Below are positions 32,801-44,313 of a stretch of 64,000 nt of DNA, piece after piece (positions within the stretch are counted from its first letter, which is position 1; each line of letters begins with the position of its first letter). Position numbers and translations under genes: made by a program. Source of the DNA: Desmodus rotundus (lineage: Eukaryota > Chordata > Mammalia > Chiroptera > Phyllostomidae); contig NC_071389.1 of NCBI RefSeq assembly GCF_022682495.2, forward strand, positions 8,051,199 through 8,115,198, in the 5' to 3' direction. Below the pieces are notes generated by a model. The model did no database searches, had not been told where the DNA came from, and saw only the letters and a list, made by a program, of their open reading frames with translations.

Positions 32801-33639
32801 CCCCGCGGCAGCGCCGGCCCTCTCCGCTCTCTCGTGAGCAGAATGCAGAATGACTCCCCCAGCACTGTGCCCAGCTAAAAACCCTCAGCCCAGGAGTCCT
32901 GCAGCTGGGAGAGGGGAGGTGAGTGGGAAGGAGGTCTGGCCAATGGCTACAGTCTTGAGCCTTGGAGGTAAAGGCCTCCCTTAAATAAAAGACCAAGCCT
33001 TGCGATGCAAAGGCTTCTGGGGCTCCCCTGACGCACATGCGGGGTGCAGACATGGAGCAGCCAGCAAGTGCTTTGCGTTCCTTTCTCACCTTAAGGTTTC
33101 CTGGACCACGTTTCGTGGGCCACATGGATTGAACCCCGGATTTATGATCTGCTGTTGGGAGTTCTCTGGGGGCCCCATTTCATCTACAACAGAACAGGCC
33201 ACGTGCTTCCCATCTCCTTCTGACAAGTGAAATTTCCCCTGTGGCCCATAGTCGTCAAGAATCCCAAGTGGGCCATCGCCTCAGTTCCGTGTCCCCACCT
33301 CGGGCAGGTCCAAGGCTGCATCCTATCTCCTCGGAAAGCCACGCCTCTTGGGCTCCCAGGTGGCTGGCATTCTCCACAGCCATAGCCTCCACCCCCGCTC
33401 ACCGCTCACCGCTCCAGTTTTCAGCTGCTTTATTTTCGGTCCTCGGAAATCTCCCTTCCTTTTTTGCAAGCTCAGTGAAGCATCTGAGAGGAGAGTGGTT
33501 CTGTTTTGTCCAATTTTTCTCAATGTTTTCTTGTGGAAGCGTTTTCAGATTGGAAATAGCAGTCCCTCCCTCTGTGAATTCAGTTCATGCCTCAGTTGAC
33601 AAAATCCACACATGCGCACACCTATTTCGGGGCACTCCA
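32801..33639. other. GC-moderate unique sequence, no gene seen
   Basis: Overlapping open frames at 33000-33720 on both strands have no domain or splice context. Nothing else recognised. Confidence 0.45.
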
Positions 33640-33890
33640 CCTCGTTCCACACGTGCTCACATGGCGCCTACCTGTGCCAGACACTGCCTGGGACCTGCGC
33701 ACAGAGGTGGAAAGGGCTGACCAGCTCTCTACCCTTGCGGAACTTCTATTTAACAGGAAGACACAATAAATAAGGAAACAATAAATGAGCAAGAAGACTT
33801 TAGGGAGAGGTAAGTCCTAGGATGGAAATTAAACAGAGTACAGCAAAAGAGAATGGAGCAGGACAGAACATCAGCCGAGGTAATCAACAC
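33640..33890 (-). mobile_element. L2 LINE 3' end, antisense
   Basis: acctgtgccagacactgcct, tctctacccttgcggaactt, ctatttaacaggaagacaca, ataaataaggaaacaataaa and agtacagcaaaagagaatgg match the antisense L2 tail in order. Confidence 0.7.
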
Positions 33891-36800
33891 ATTTGACCCG
33901 AGGCCCGAGGTAGGTAGAGTCTGTGTATAATCCGGGTGGGCAAACCAGCGAACGCCAACGCCTGTGGCTGGAGAAATGTTGGCTTCTTTCCACAAGCCTG
34001 GAGCAAAGTGCATGTATTTCTTCATTTTCTACTTTGTTTCTGCCCAGAGCCAATGGTGGGTAATATTTATCCTTCCTGCCTGGAGAGATATCTAATTTAG
34101 ACCGGGGAAATTTTTGGCTTTTTTTGTTTTTCGAGTAAGTCCATTAGCAGTAGCTGAAACGTGGACAGCCTGAGTTCCCTTCAGCTATTTTAATTTTTTT
34201 AAGATAACAGAAGAGACAAGAGAATGCAATACTCAGTAGATCACGTTAGCAAACCCCACAGCCAGGGCATTACCCTCCAGAGAGCACAGCCCAGGCGATG
34301 GGCCTGCAGACAAGGCTACATTGTTTCCCACAGCACTGCACTACGTGCCACCAGGATGGTGGAAGGGAGAAGGGCTTCTGCTGGTCCACATTCTGCTGTT
34401 CTCCCTGCAGCCAAGTGGAGAGAAGCCCGGATGAATGGAGTCGGGCTGGAGAGGACTTGAGAGACGAAGTATCGTTTGAGCTGAGCCCCGATGGAGCGGG
34501 GACATTCAAGAGATGGGCAGAAACAGCGAGTTTCCCAAGTGACAGGATAGCTTCGGCAAAAATGCAGCGGTGGTGGTGGCCGGCTGGGGGAGCCAGGAGA
34601 GCTGGTTTCTTTGGCTTCACCACTTACACGCTCCAGGAGGCTCCCAAATGTCTGGGGTCTAGACTCCAATGTCTTCATCCTACGGTGATGGGATTGATGT
34701 CTGTCCTCCCATGCACCTTGGCCGTCAACTTCTGATCCATCACCAAGTGGGTCAAGTTCCTCCGGACAGGGGATCACGACAGGGATGTTAGCATGGAATG
34801 AGGTCACTACCATAAGGGCTCGTCACAGGCCCATTCCTAATCGGCCTGAGCCAGTGGAACACTATCATGAAATGTCCCGAGTGTGGAAGCCAGCGTTCGG
34901 GCGGAGGAGATGGGGGCCCCTCAGTCCGAGAGGTCCCAGGAGCCAGTGAGGGGTGGGAGTCCCACCCTGTAGCCAACGCGGACACTGTCTCTCAAGCCCT
35001 GTGCAGCCAGACACAAGCCCCAGCTTCAGACTGAGATGCCTCAGGCAGACAGCCCCCAGCCCGAGGGGTGGTCGTCCCTTTCCACGCCAGGTCTGGGGAA
35101 CCAACCTCCCCCCGACTCCCCTCCATTCAGGACACTGCGTTGGTCTCCCCAGCAACACCATCCTCCCCTGCTCCTAACCTCAGCCCTTAGAAAGCATGCC
35201 CTCCCATCACCCAGCTTTGTTCGCCCTTCTCTGCTCCCCAGAAACATTACTTTACTCAGCAACTGTGCTGGTTATAAATTGAAATGCAAATAGGGAAACA
35301 TTAATCTGAATGTCCATCCACATTAAATACATTATGAACATAGAAGTGGAAGGCCCCTGGGTCTTGCTTCCATCAGCCCTATCACTCTTCTTCCCCCCTG
35401 ATAATTAACTTCGGAGTCATCATCAAGTCAGTGTTCGCCCAACCCACGTGGGCACCATTCACCGCTCCCGCCCACACTGGTACAGACGGGAGGCCACCAA
35501 TCACAGTGACAACAATTTGTCACTTCTCTTCCTTACCGCGGGGAGCCGTTACTGAGGGGCCGCGCTCCTTCTAAAACTTTGCACAACTCTCTAGAATGGG
35601 AGGAATAAAATTAAACCCCCATAGAGGATTTGGGGCATCTCTATGTACACAGCAGTGAGGCTGGGCTCAGATCTGCTCTTTTGTGAAGATGCTGAGCTCT
35701 GTGCAACCTGCGTGTTCCCCAGGCCTGGTCTCCTACAAAGACGCTGCATGAATGTCTGCTGGCCGGTGGGTTACAAATAACGAAGCACCACTGTAGCAAC
35801 AGGTGTAGTGTCGTCTGCTATGAGTGTCGATCCCTTTCTAGGTCACAGCCTTTGATGTGTTCGTAGTGACCTGAGTGGAGATGCAGGCAAGTCAGCGGTG
35901 GGGGTAGTTTTACAAAGAGATTCTCAGGTGGGAGGCATCTGAGCCGCCCAGCCTGCTCCTCACACTCGGGCTCCAGCGGAGCTTTTCACCGGCGATGTTT
36001 AACCACAGGGTGGTGATTGCCGAGAGAGGGCAGCGTGCGCCATCCAGCCTGGGCTGAGCAAAGGCTGCATGGCTACCTGGAGTCCTTCTCATCCCTCCTT
36101 CGCCCCGTGGGGCTCAAAAGCAGCCTGACCCCATGTCTTCCACCCTGCTCATGGCCGTCAGAGACCATGAAAAAGGGTGCCCCTCTCTCCTTGTCCTTCC
36201 CATTCCTGCTTTCTCTCTCCTTCTCTCTGTTCTAACGCCACCATTTGTCTGAGTGCCCTTGACCAAGATTTCTAAGACTTGGTTCAAAGCTGAGAATCTG
36301 AATTATTCCTTGGGTGCCCTTAAAATATAATTTACCCTTTGGAGTATAAATGGCTTGGAATGATTTCAGCCCAAGAAGTGGTCAAGGGTTTCTCAGAGTT
36401 GGCAGGAGCGCTTCTCCCTTGGCCACTGTCCCCTGGCACCCTATCAACGTATCGCTCGGGCGGTTCTGTGCCAGGATTGGGCTGGGCAAGCAGAGGCCTC
36501 TCTGTGGGTTGTAAGGCCCTGGGCAGACAGCGGCCAGGGGGGAGGGTGGGGAGCTGCCTCCTGGGGCCCCTCTCCCAACTCTGCCCTCTGCATACGCTGC
36601 CTCCCCCTACCCGCTGGCTACTCAGGTTTCCAACTGCAGTGTGCCAACCTGCAGTGGCAACTTGGGGGTTGCCAGGGAAACCACTCCCTGTTGTTTTCTG
36701 GTGGAAACTGGTGGTTGGTGTGTAGCAGCTAAGTCTGGGGGAGTCAGGGGCGTGTTTAAAGGGGGTCGCCCCTCTCATCATAAAAGCTGGAGGGGAGCCC

Positions 36801-37294
36801 CAGGAACGTCTCCGTGCATGCCTGCGTGTGAGCATTCCAAGGGAGGCGACTGGACCCGGAACGGCTGGGCAAGAGAGAATAATAACAAAAGTAAAATACA
36901 AGTAAGAAGAACTTCTGGGCCGAGCAATGTTTATCCATTTAAAAAGATATAGTATCTCATTTGATGCTCAAGAGGGGGTCACCACTCACATGGCCCTGGG
37001 GCCAGTCCAGGCTGCTGCTGTGAGACAGTGAGGCTGCTGCGCTGGGGATGGGCCGGGACTCCCATGCCCCATAAGAAGGGAAGCTGAGGCTCAGCCCCAG
37101 GTGACCAGACCCTCCCTCGGAGACCAGCTTTTCCAAGAGAAGCAGGAAATACAGATTTTCATATGTAATCTCCTGAGTCTTAAAACTTGGTAACTAATTC
37201 AAAGCCATGTTCACCCCTTGCAAGTGAAAGTCGGCGTGACTTTTGGGGCCAGCTCCTGGTCACCAATTTGTAACCTTGGCCTTGGGGATGCTAT
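33891..37294. other. Unique sequence, no gene seen
   Basis: Includes several long overlapping frames at 34.2-34.8 and 36.3-36.9 kb (up to 189 codons, minus strand). None has a domain, and opposite-strand frames of similar length overlap them. A weak MIR-like stretch may lie at 36.93-37.12 kb. An X-box-like motif lies at 36668. Confidence 0.4.
36668..36681 (+). promoter_or_regulatory. RFX X-box-like motif
   Basis: GTTGCCAGGGAAAC has a perfect GTTGCC half site and a near-consensus second half. The overlapping G-rich sequence is not a known repeat. Confidence 0.3.
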
Positions 37295-37430
37295 GAGGGA
37301 AAGGGCATGACTTCCATTTTTCAGATGGGAAAACTCAGTCTCAAAGAGCTCTGTGGCTGGCCCAGGCCACACGGCCAGTGAACGTGCCACCTCGTGCTCA
37401 GCAGGCAGTTTATCTGTGAGGAACGGATTA
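37295..37430 (-). mobile_element. MIR fragment, antisense
   Basis: ttccatttttcagatgggaa, aactcagtctcaaagagctc and ggcccaggccacacggccag match the antisense 'cattttacagatgaggaaactgaggc' core. Confidence 0.7.
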
Positions 37431-37595
37431 TCCGAAATCCCTCTCCCCAGCTTGGGGCTCCCAAGTGCCACAGGTTGCCACCACCGCCCACTGAAATGGT
37501 GAGCAACTCCGATCCAAACACCACCTCCCCACCTCTGGACTAGCCCAGAGGCGCTCAGGCCAGGAGACACTGGACTCGCCCAGCAGAGCCTTCTG

Positions 37596-37735
37596 ATTGC
37601 CAGTGCCTGGGCCTCATCCCCAAGCATTCTGCTTTGATTGTCTGGAACAGATCCCAGACCGAGGTGTGTTTTAAAAATCTTCCCACCTGGGATTTTAATG
37701 TAGGCCCTTGTTGAAGTGCCAAACCCAAGCTTCTG
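37596..37735. mobile_element. MER5A hAT DNA transposon fragment
   Basis: ctgattgccagtgcctgggc, ctcatccccaagcattctgc, ttgattgtctggaacagatc, then gtgttttaaaaatcttccca and cctgggattttaatgtaggc match the MER5A body. Confidence 0.65.
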
Positions 37736-37764
37736 GGAAGAAGAGAAGGTAGAAGATTAACCGG

Positions 37765-37965
37765 GAGCAAAGGTAATGGAGGCAGACGGGCCTGAGTTCA
37801 AGTCCTGCAACTGGCCCCTGCTAGCTGAGGAAGCTCGGGGAAATCGATTCACCTCTCCGAGTCTCAGTATGCTCTTCTCTGTGACAAGGACAATAATAGC
37901 TGCTTCAGTGGACACTTGTGAAGAATGTGCGGTCACCTGAGGAAATAAAGTAGGCAGTGGCATTC
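37765..37965 (+). mobile_element. MIR SINE, sense
   Basis: acgggcctgagttcaagtcc, tgcaactggcccctgctagc, tcacctctccgagtctcagt, atgctcttctctgtgacaag and gacaataatagctgcttcag follow the MIR core. Confidence 0.75.
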
Positions 37966-38931
37966 CGTAAAATGCAGCCTTCAACCAGGACAGCCTCCAG
38001 CCACAGCCACACAAATACAGGAGCAAAGAGCAGTGAACCTGGGCAGAGTTGGGGGCTGGGCTTACATCCCTGTGGCACCCAGACAGCCTTGGGGCCCATT
38101 CTCAGCGAATTTAGCTGCCCCTTAATGGGAGGGGTTTCCCTGGGGAACGTCTCAAAATCTCATTTTTCATGTCCCTCTCCTTCAGGCCAAAGCAGGAGTC
38201 TGCAGGATAAGCCAGCCCGCTTACGCGTCCCCTTTGAAACTTTTGAAAGCCAAGTGCCTTTTGCCACCGGCATCCTCCCAACTCTTATAACAGATATGAT
38301 CTGAAGGAGACAAAGGCAATTTGGAGGAAAGCATCTTAGGAATATTAATCTGGTTCTCCAGGTCTCTGGAAAGATCTGTGTAGTGGACTCTGCGTTTTGG
38401 TGAGCGAGGTAATCCCCTAAAATTAGATTAAAACTGGCTGACTCTCGGCTAAACGGATTCTTTGATTGAAACCCCCTCCTGCTTTCCCAAGCCCTCTAAG
38501 CCTCAGCTAAAGCAGATCATGATTAGCAGTCAATTGTTCGTACATAAGTGCCCAGTCACCAACCAGCCCACAACTGCACAAACCCAAATGTTGCTCCTTT
38601 GAATACACCTAACAGGAAAGACCAGCTCTGCCGGCCCCCTCCTGGGGCGATATTTAACTTCAAAGAACAAGCTGTTCATCGCTCTAGTTACAGCCATGGA
38701 GACAGTATCGTTAAACATGTCTCCAAGGGTTGTGGGGTTGGGTCCCTGACCTGCTGTCATAGCTGATGAGTGCGATTCCACTGCGCCCTTACCCCAGGGA
38801 TGGGGGCCTCTGTGTCACTGACGATTGAACGGGGCACAGAGCCTGCCCCGTAAACCTGCATGGCTCAGAGCGCCACAGAGCACACACCTGTGGCTGCTTT
38901 GTCTGCACCGGCAGCCCTGGCGCCCACACAC

Positions 38932-38964
38932 GGGGGGCGGGGGCACGGGGAGCGGGGGCAAGGG
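38932..38964 (+). other. Strong predicted G-quadruplex
   Basis: Five G runs of 6, 5, 4, 5 and 3 residues separated by loops of 1, 3, 3 and 3 nt. The unit gcgggggca occurs twice, suggesting a local duplication. The flanks (38.86-39.00 kb) are GC-rich. This satisfies the usual four-run, short-loop rule easily. Confidence 0.75.
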
Positions 38965-39787
38965 CAACATGGACTTCCGGCAACACCAATGCAGAACAGT
39001 GATCACAATGTAGAAGAACAGGCAAAAGGGGTCACTTGGCAATCCCTGGTGCCAGTGATTTGCTGTGGACACATTTGCCCGAAAAGGTATAAATAAGGGA
39101 ACCCCAACTTTGCTGCGACTGTGGTTCCTTGGCGCTTTTATTTTTTTAGTTTGGCGGGCAATGCCTCCACCCTAACAGTGCGATGGGAAGTAGCCTTTCT
39201 TTGGGAGCTACACTGAGTCTGCGTTAAAGATGTTCGGGAAATGGGAATCTTTCCTGCCATCCCTGGAGACCTAAATGCTGTGCAGGAAAGTTGTGGTTGT
39301 AAGTCTTCAGTGGAGGGTGGGGGGAAGTGATTTCTGGGCATAGTAGTGTCATTTGCTTTATTTCATCAATAAAATAGCAGGTAGCTCAGCCACCAGCTAA
39401 CAGAATTCTGCTGAATTCCGCATGAGCTCCAAGCATGTCAAGGACTGTGTCTGTCTGGCTCACTCCTGAGTCTGCAGGCCTTTCCCGGTGTCAGACCACA
39501 GGAGGGGCTCCATCCGTGTTTGCTGACCTCTCGACAAGGGACCCTGGAGTTTGTGCAAAGCAGGGGTGTGGGCAATGGGCTTGCCGCATACTTAGGAGGC
39601 ATTACATCCAGCAATTAAAAAGCTGCCTTGAAATGACTATTTAGTGGCCCCTGAACAAGATGTGCAAAACAATTATAGCCAGAGCCGATCCTATGCACAC
39701 CTTCCCAACTGCGCATGTGTGAAGTTATGTTGTTAGCTTGAGACCAGCCATGACACCAGGGAAACTGGCCAATGTCACAAGTCACAC

Positions 39788-39814
39788 TGTGTGTGCGTGT
39801 GTGTGTGTGTGTGT
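39788..39814. repeat. (TG)n microsatellite
   Basis: About 13 TG units with one interrupting CG. Likely to vary in length between individuals. Confidence 0.9.
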
Positions 39815-39965
39815 AAGGGCAGTTGTTAAACACTGAGAGCACACCATTAATTCCTATTTATGTGAAAATTAAATATTTATAAAGGGGACTCATGGAGAGG
39901 TAGACTGAGATCTTCTGAACCTGAAGCCAACCGAGTGCACTTTCCTCCTCTCTTTTCCAGCTTAC

Positions 39966-40157
39966 CCACGAAAGACCCAAAGCCGTTCTTCTCCAGGGTG
40001 GTTTTCTCAATTGATGTTCTCTTTGATCTAAAATGATAGTAGCTCATTGTCAACGAAGCAATAGTGCCTGTGAGAATTCCTGCCTGAATCTTCCTCTTAT
40101 AATTACCACCATGGCAAACAGGTGGTCTTGAGCCCCTCTTGACCCAAGTCCCCATCT
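39966..40157 (-). other. Candidate 192-bp exon, unproven
   Basis: On the minus strand a strong acceptor (ttcccactgtctctctttag) precedes 192 bp that is open in one frame and ends at a good donor (cgtgg|gtaagc). Both boundaries are phase 1, so skipping would keep the frame. The product contains a run like QAGILTGTIASLTMSYYHF followed by basic and mixed residues. I do not recognise it. No repeat is seen here. Other chance splice-site pairs exist in the window, although they are mostly much shorter. Confidence 0.2.
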
Positions 40158-41094
40158 CTAAAGAGAGACAGTGGGAACAGATGGACTTCTGCCCATCAGG
40201 AACCAAACTCTTAATAGGAGGCGCCTAGCCCTCAGTTGTAAAGACGCCTAAGGACCCTAGCATGGCTGTCGGGCTCGTCTTAAGCAGCAGGTTGCGACCA
40301 TACTCAGAAAGCAATAAGTGGCAGACCACTTGGAAGCTGAAAGAACTCATTTTTGTGTCCAAGAGCAGCAGGTGGGCACAGGCTTTTCTCGGGGCTACAA
40401 ACACAGCAAAATAAAGCTACACATGAAATAGTTCCAGGGAAAAGAAGGATCTTTTCTAAGACCAACCAAAACAGAAATACCGCGGGCACATAGTACGGAT
40501 GAAGTTTTAGCAGACTGCCGGAAGGAGGTGATATGAGAAACAAACTCACTGTGTATCTTTAATTCGCCTCAACACCTGGTAACAGCATTCATTTTAAAAC
40601 TAGAACAGCATGGGAGCCAACTGCACTGGCCCCCTTCATTCATTAACTGGAGCTCTTTGTAGAAGGTTCTTTTGTGTACCCCAACTTTCCAAGTGGGGAC
40701 CCGTTAGAGGGAAAGTCTTCCAAGTCACTGGACCAAAGGTCAAAAACTCAAGTGTCCCTAGTATCAGACGCACGACAGCACAAAGCAAAAGCGCTAGGTG
40801 TCAGAGAAGGTGGCATAAACACATGGTCCATAATAATATATTTGTAATAAATAACACATTTTATAAACATATCCAGGTATACATGGAATCGTCTTTAGCT
40901 TCATGAAGAAATTTGGCTCTGCTGTTTCTCTTGACAAACCTGGTCCTCATGATTTACATTTTCTTTTCCTACTTTCCATGCAGCCAAGTATACAGGCAGT
41001 CTATTTCTACCGTGAGATGAGGAGGACAAGCATGGTGATGCTTGTCAGGTGCCGTGGGCCTTGGTGAGGACCCTAAAGATGAAGCGAGCTTTCT

Positions 41095-41290
41095 CAGCGG
41101 GAGGAGGCGGCCATGTTACCTGGCCTCTTTGGTCCTGATCTGAAAAATGGGAATAATAATAGGCCCTATAATAGTCCATACCCGACAGGGCTGTTGTGAG
41201 GATTAAACATGTGCCAGGATACAGAGGGCTTTGGACAGTGCCTGGCACAGAGAAACTGCTTGCTAACAGCGACGATGATACTGGGAAGGA
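41095..41290 (+). mobile_element. MIR SINE, sense
   Basis: tctgaaaaatgggaataata, atagtccatacccgacaggg, ctgttgtgaggattaaacat, ttggacagtgcctggcacag and actgcttgctaacagc match the second half of MIR very well. Confidence 0.85.
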
Positions 41291-41365
41291 GGAGAAGGGA
41301 AGAGAAGCAAGGAGAACAGGGAGGGGGAGAAGGAAGAGCGAGGGGAAGGAGAGTAGGGGGAGTGA
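41281..41365. repeat. Purine-rich low-complexity tract
   Basis: Almost pure A/G on the plus strand (gaaggaggagaagggaagag and similar) for about 85 bp, directly after the MIR tail. Confidence 0.8.
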
Positions 41366-41699
41366 CGTGGGTCTATATTGGGTCTGGTTCTCTCGGCTTG
41401 TTATCTCGTCAGGGGTGAGCAGAAGCAATGTACCCAGGTCTCTGCCTATCAGATGTGGCAGGAAGAGGAAGGCGGGACAGTACCTGAGGAAGCTCTGGTT
41501 TCTGGGGTATTAGGTTGCCCCCTTGAGAATATTAGCTTGTGGTTCTCCATGCCAGAGTCCCTCCATTAACCAGATCCTCCCTCGTTGCCTCCAACCCCCT
41601 CTGCATCCTGCAGGCACCCGTGAAGGAAGTGGGCGTCTGCTTGGTGCATCAGTGACATCAACCTTTCTGAGAAAACAAAACAAAACAAAAAAAAACACT

Positions 41700-42240
41700 C
41701 CAACCTTGTTGCCTATACAATGTTGACCAGTCCTTTGATTGGCTGCCCTCAGATCAGGTGTCCCTCACTGGTCCAATCAGATGAGGCAGGGGTGTGGCCA
41801 AAGCCTAGAGCCCTCCTAATCCTCCAGGAGGGGAGCCACTCTGGAGTTTACCAGTAACTTCCAACCAATCCACCAGAGGGAAGGGCCAGAAAAGGCATTT
41901 GAAGAGAGCCACACAAGACACCTGTGGCTGCTTTGGGGTCAGGGGCCCACACCTGCTCCAATCAGTTGTGTGGGAACGGAGAGATCACATGACCAGAAAC
42001 ACGGACTGGTGACTTCAGGTGGGAAACTTCTTCCCTGAAGCTGGAAAAGATCAGTCCAGGACCGAACAGTGAATATAGAAAATTTCCAAAAGCCCCTGAC
42101 GTTCCTTTTGGTTGAAAAAATAAGTGGCTCCCCAAAGGGAAAGCCTTTGAAAAACCCAGGAGGTGGGGAGCCTGATTGGCCCATCAAAGACACAGAATCA
42201 CTTAGTAGATGAGTGGTAACATCTTAATTCATTATTAGGT
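41700..42240. mobile_element. CCAAT-rich block, possible LTR-derived sequence
   Basis: Contains at least five CCAAT or ATTGG boxes (near 41738, 41772, 41866, 41960 and 42175) and words such as gtgtggccaaagcc and agatcacatgaccag typical of old LTR promoter regions. I cannot identify a family or the LTR ends. Confidence 0.3.
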
Positions 42241-42804
42241 GAGCGTCCACTCCTTCGGGACATGGGGCTGCCATTCTATTTGCTCGGCAAATAGATTAAA
42301 GCCTTCCAGCTAATTTGGAGCTACACAGGCTACTAACTTCTCATTTGGAAAAGAGCGAATTAGTTGTGGACAATTGCCTGGGAGTCCAAGCCTCTGAGAC
42401 CAAATGCCGACCACAGGGAAGTGAAGGGAAATGGGTGTCAACTGGTTGGAGTGCGGAAGAAAGTATGTTGGCTTTGATTTTGGTGGGTCCTTGATGGTAG
42501 TTATAAGGTTTTAGACATTCTGTAGCTCGTTCGCCTAGATACATTTAGCTGCATAGACCTCAGCAAACGACAAGATTGGTTCTGAAAGACCTGTCTGTCT
42601 TCACGGCAGGAATGGCTCCTGAGACCGTCCCTAGGGGATTCTCATGGAGGTCCCAAGTGGATCCCGAAATCCTCTGGTTTCCTGGCGGATTTTTCTTCCA
42701 GCAGGTTCTCAGTCTCTGAAATACCTGCAGATATTCAGGAAAACGTTCTTCTCCTGAGTCTCATCTCGTGAGTGCTGGAACAGTGCATGGGTAGTTTCAA
42801 CCTA

Positions 42805-42862
42805 TTTCTGCCGGTGATTATTGAGCACCTACTAAGTGTTAGGAACACCCTGCAATTATTTT
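42805..42862 (-). mobile_element. L2 or MIR tail fragment, antisense
   Basis: tgattattgagcacctacta with agtgttaggaac is the classical antisense L2/MIR end. Too short to choose between the two. Confidence 0.55.
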
Positions 42863-43286
42863 CCAATTGCTTGTGGTAAATGTTAATTAATGAAAGAGCT
42901 TTTGTTCCTTCCACACGCCCATAGGGCGGAGGCTCCCCGAGACTCCCGCTAAACGCAGGAGGTGGCTATTTTCCTGATGGGCGAGCCAAATGCTCGACTG
43001 CATAGCACTCCGAACTGTGTTGTTAAGACAACGCATCCTGAGGGGACTCATGGAAGACAGAGCTGTGGCTCACTTAAGAGGACCTACAAGTGACTCTTCG
43101 ACATATTTGTTAAGTGGCGGGCACAGGAGAGCAAAAGCGTACTCACAGCTGCCGGAGGATTCCCAGGATGACAGCTGCCTTCGCAAACGCACAAGCGCCA
43201 GGGGCCTGCGGCCCTAGGGTTCTCCCCATCCAGCCGGGACTTACCTACAGTTAGAATTTGATCAGCCCTTTCAGTGAGCGCAGCCA

Positions 43287-43301
43287 ATCACAGGGGGCGC
43301 C
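43287..43301 (+). promoter_or_regulatory. CTCF-like motif
   Basis: CACAGGGGGCGCC gives the intact CTCF core AGGGGGCGCC but a weaker left half than the site at 27335. Confidence 0.35.
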
Positions 43302-43337
43302 TGGGGCCCGATTTACTCCCCCAGGGGGCCTCCTTTG

Positions 43338-43510
43338 TCTCACACCAGAGTCATCTGGGAGCTTCTCAAAAATGAAGATTCCCAGGGCTCATGCCTAGAA
43401 ATTCTAGCTCCTTGGTGGGGTCTGGGGAGATACATGAACCTAAGTGGGATGGACCACCCCGGGGACCCCACTCAGGTGTTCCCCCAAATCATACTTGGAA
43501 AATAACTGTT
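43338..43510. mobile_element. MER5A hAT DNA transposon
   Basis: cagagtcatctgggagcttc, tcaaaaatgaagattcccag, ggctcatgcctagaaattct and agctccttggtggggtctgg follow MER5A. The far end is worn. Confidence 0.65.
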
Positions 43511-43589
43511 TGTGAGATGCTTCTGTCATGGTCTCTCTTGTGAACTTGAATAGCTAATGTTGGTATCAAGCTGTCCCAAAACTGTCATG

Positions 43590-43954
43590 GCGGACTCGTC
43601 CTCTTCCTGGGTTTATCTCCTTGGATGGCACCACCGCCACCCCCAGGCAGAAGCCATAAGCTTGGCAGTCACTCTCAGTCACCCACAGCATGTGACTCTC
43701 CCTCCTTCCCAGCTCCTCAGCTCCAGCCCCGGAAGCGTAATCAGATCTACTTGTTCCTCTTCATCCTCTTGACCTTGCCATAGTTCAACAGCATCACTTC
43801 TCTCTCTGATTACTGCAACAGCTTCCCAGCCGCTCTCCTCGTCTTGGCTTTTGTTTGCCTATTTCCATACGGGGTGCTAACATTGTGCGTTGAAGTGCAA
43901 GGTCGATCCTCATGCTCGCTCAGTCTCAGAATGTGTTCAAACCCCTTCACGTGG
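43590..43954 (+). mobile_element. L2 LINE, sense, left part of a split copy
   Basis: agcatcacttctctctctga, ttactgcaacagcttcccag and ccgctctcctcgtc match the sense L2 3' region. The copy is interrupted by an LTR at 43955 and resumes at 44320. Confidence 0.65.
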
Positions 43955-44313
43955 TGCTGTGGTTGAAGGCTGGTGCTCCCCTGAAATTCCTACGTTGAGA
44001 TCCTAATGCGCCGGGTGGGATGGCCACAGGAGGTCCTTTGGGGGGTGCTGAGGCCATGAGGGTGGAGCTCTCAGGAATGGGGTGAGTGTGCCTATGAAAG
44101 AAACCCCAGAGCGCTCCCTCGCCCCTTCCATTATGTAAGAACACGGGGAGAAGGCACCAGCCGTGAACCAGGAAAGGGGTCCTCATGAGAACTCTACCAC
44201 ACAGAACCTCGATCTTGGGCTTCTCACCGGCAGAGCTATGAGGCATCAATCACTATTGTGTAAGCCACCCGGTCTGTGATATTGTGTCATAGCAGCCCCA
44301 GAGGACTAAGGCA
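43955..44313 (+). mobile_element. MLT1-type (ERVL-MaLR) solo LTR
   Basis: Begins tgctgtggttgaaggctgg and ends ccccagaggactaaggca, the TG...CA boundaries of the family. Internal landmarks are acgttgagatcctaatgcgc, catgagggtggagctctcag, cagagcgctccctcgcccct, gtgaaccaggaaaggggtcc and gtaagccacccggtctgtga. Flanks cgtgg and cttgg could be a worn 5-bp target duplication. No viral coding sequence is present. Confidence 0.8.

Larger units (their letters stand above)
37966..41094. other. Unique sequence with G-quadruplex run and TG tract
   Basis: No named gene. Holds the G-run cluster at 38932, a TG microsatellite at 39788 and a candidate minus-strand exon at 39966-40157, all listed separately. No transposon landmark was recognised in these 3.1 kb. 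Confidence 0.4.
41366..43337. other. No gene seen; includes CCAAT-rich block
   Basis: A CAAAA simple run at about 41671-41697 precedes a 500-bp block with many CCAAT/ATTGG words (listed separately). A short L2 or MIR tail lies at 42.81 kb and a CTCF-like core at 43287-43301 (cagggggcgcc). Open frames have no domain. Confidence 0.4.

Noticed and set aside
36332..36901. 189-codon minus-strand open frame
   Set aside because: A plus-strand frame of 128 codons overlaps it, composition is unremarkable, and no family is recognised.
43955..44313. Possible endogenous retrovirus with coding sequence next to the LTR
   Set aside because: Both flanks are L2, so this is a solo LTR without internal genes. 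The same holds for the LTRs at 11.2 and 45.3 kb, which have no viral reading frames beside them.
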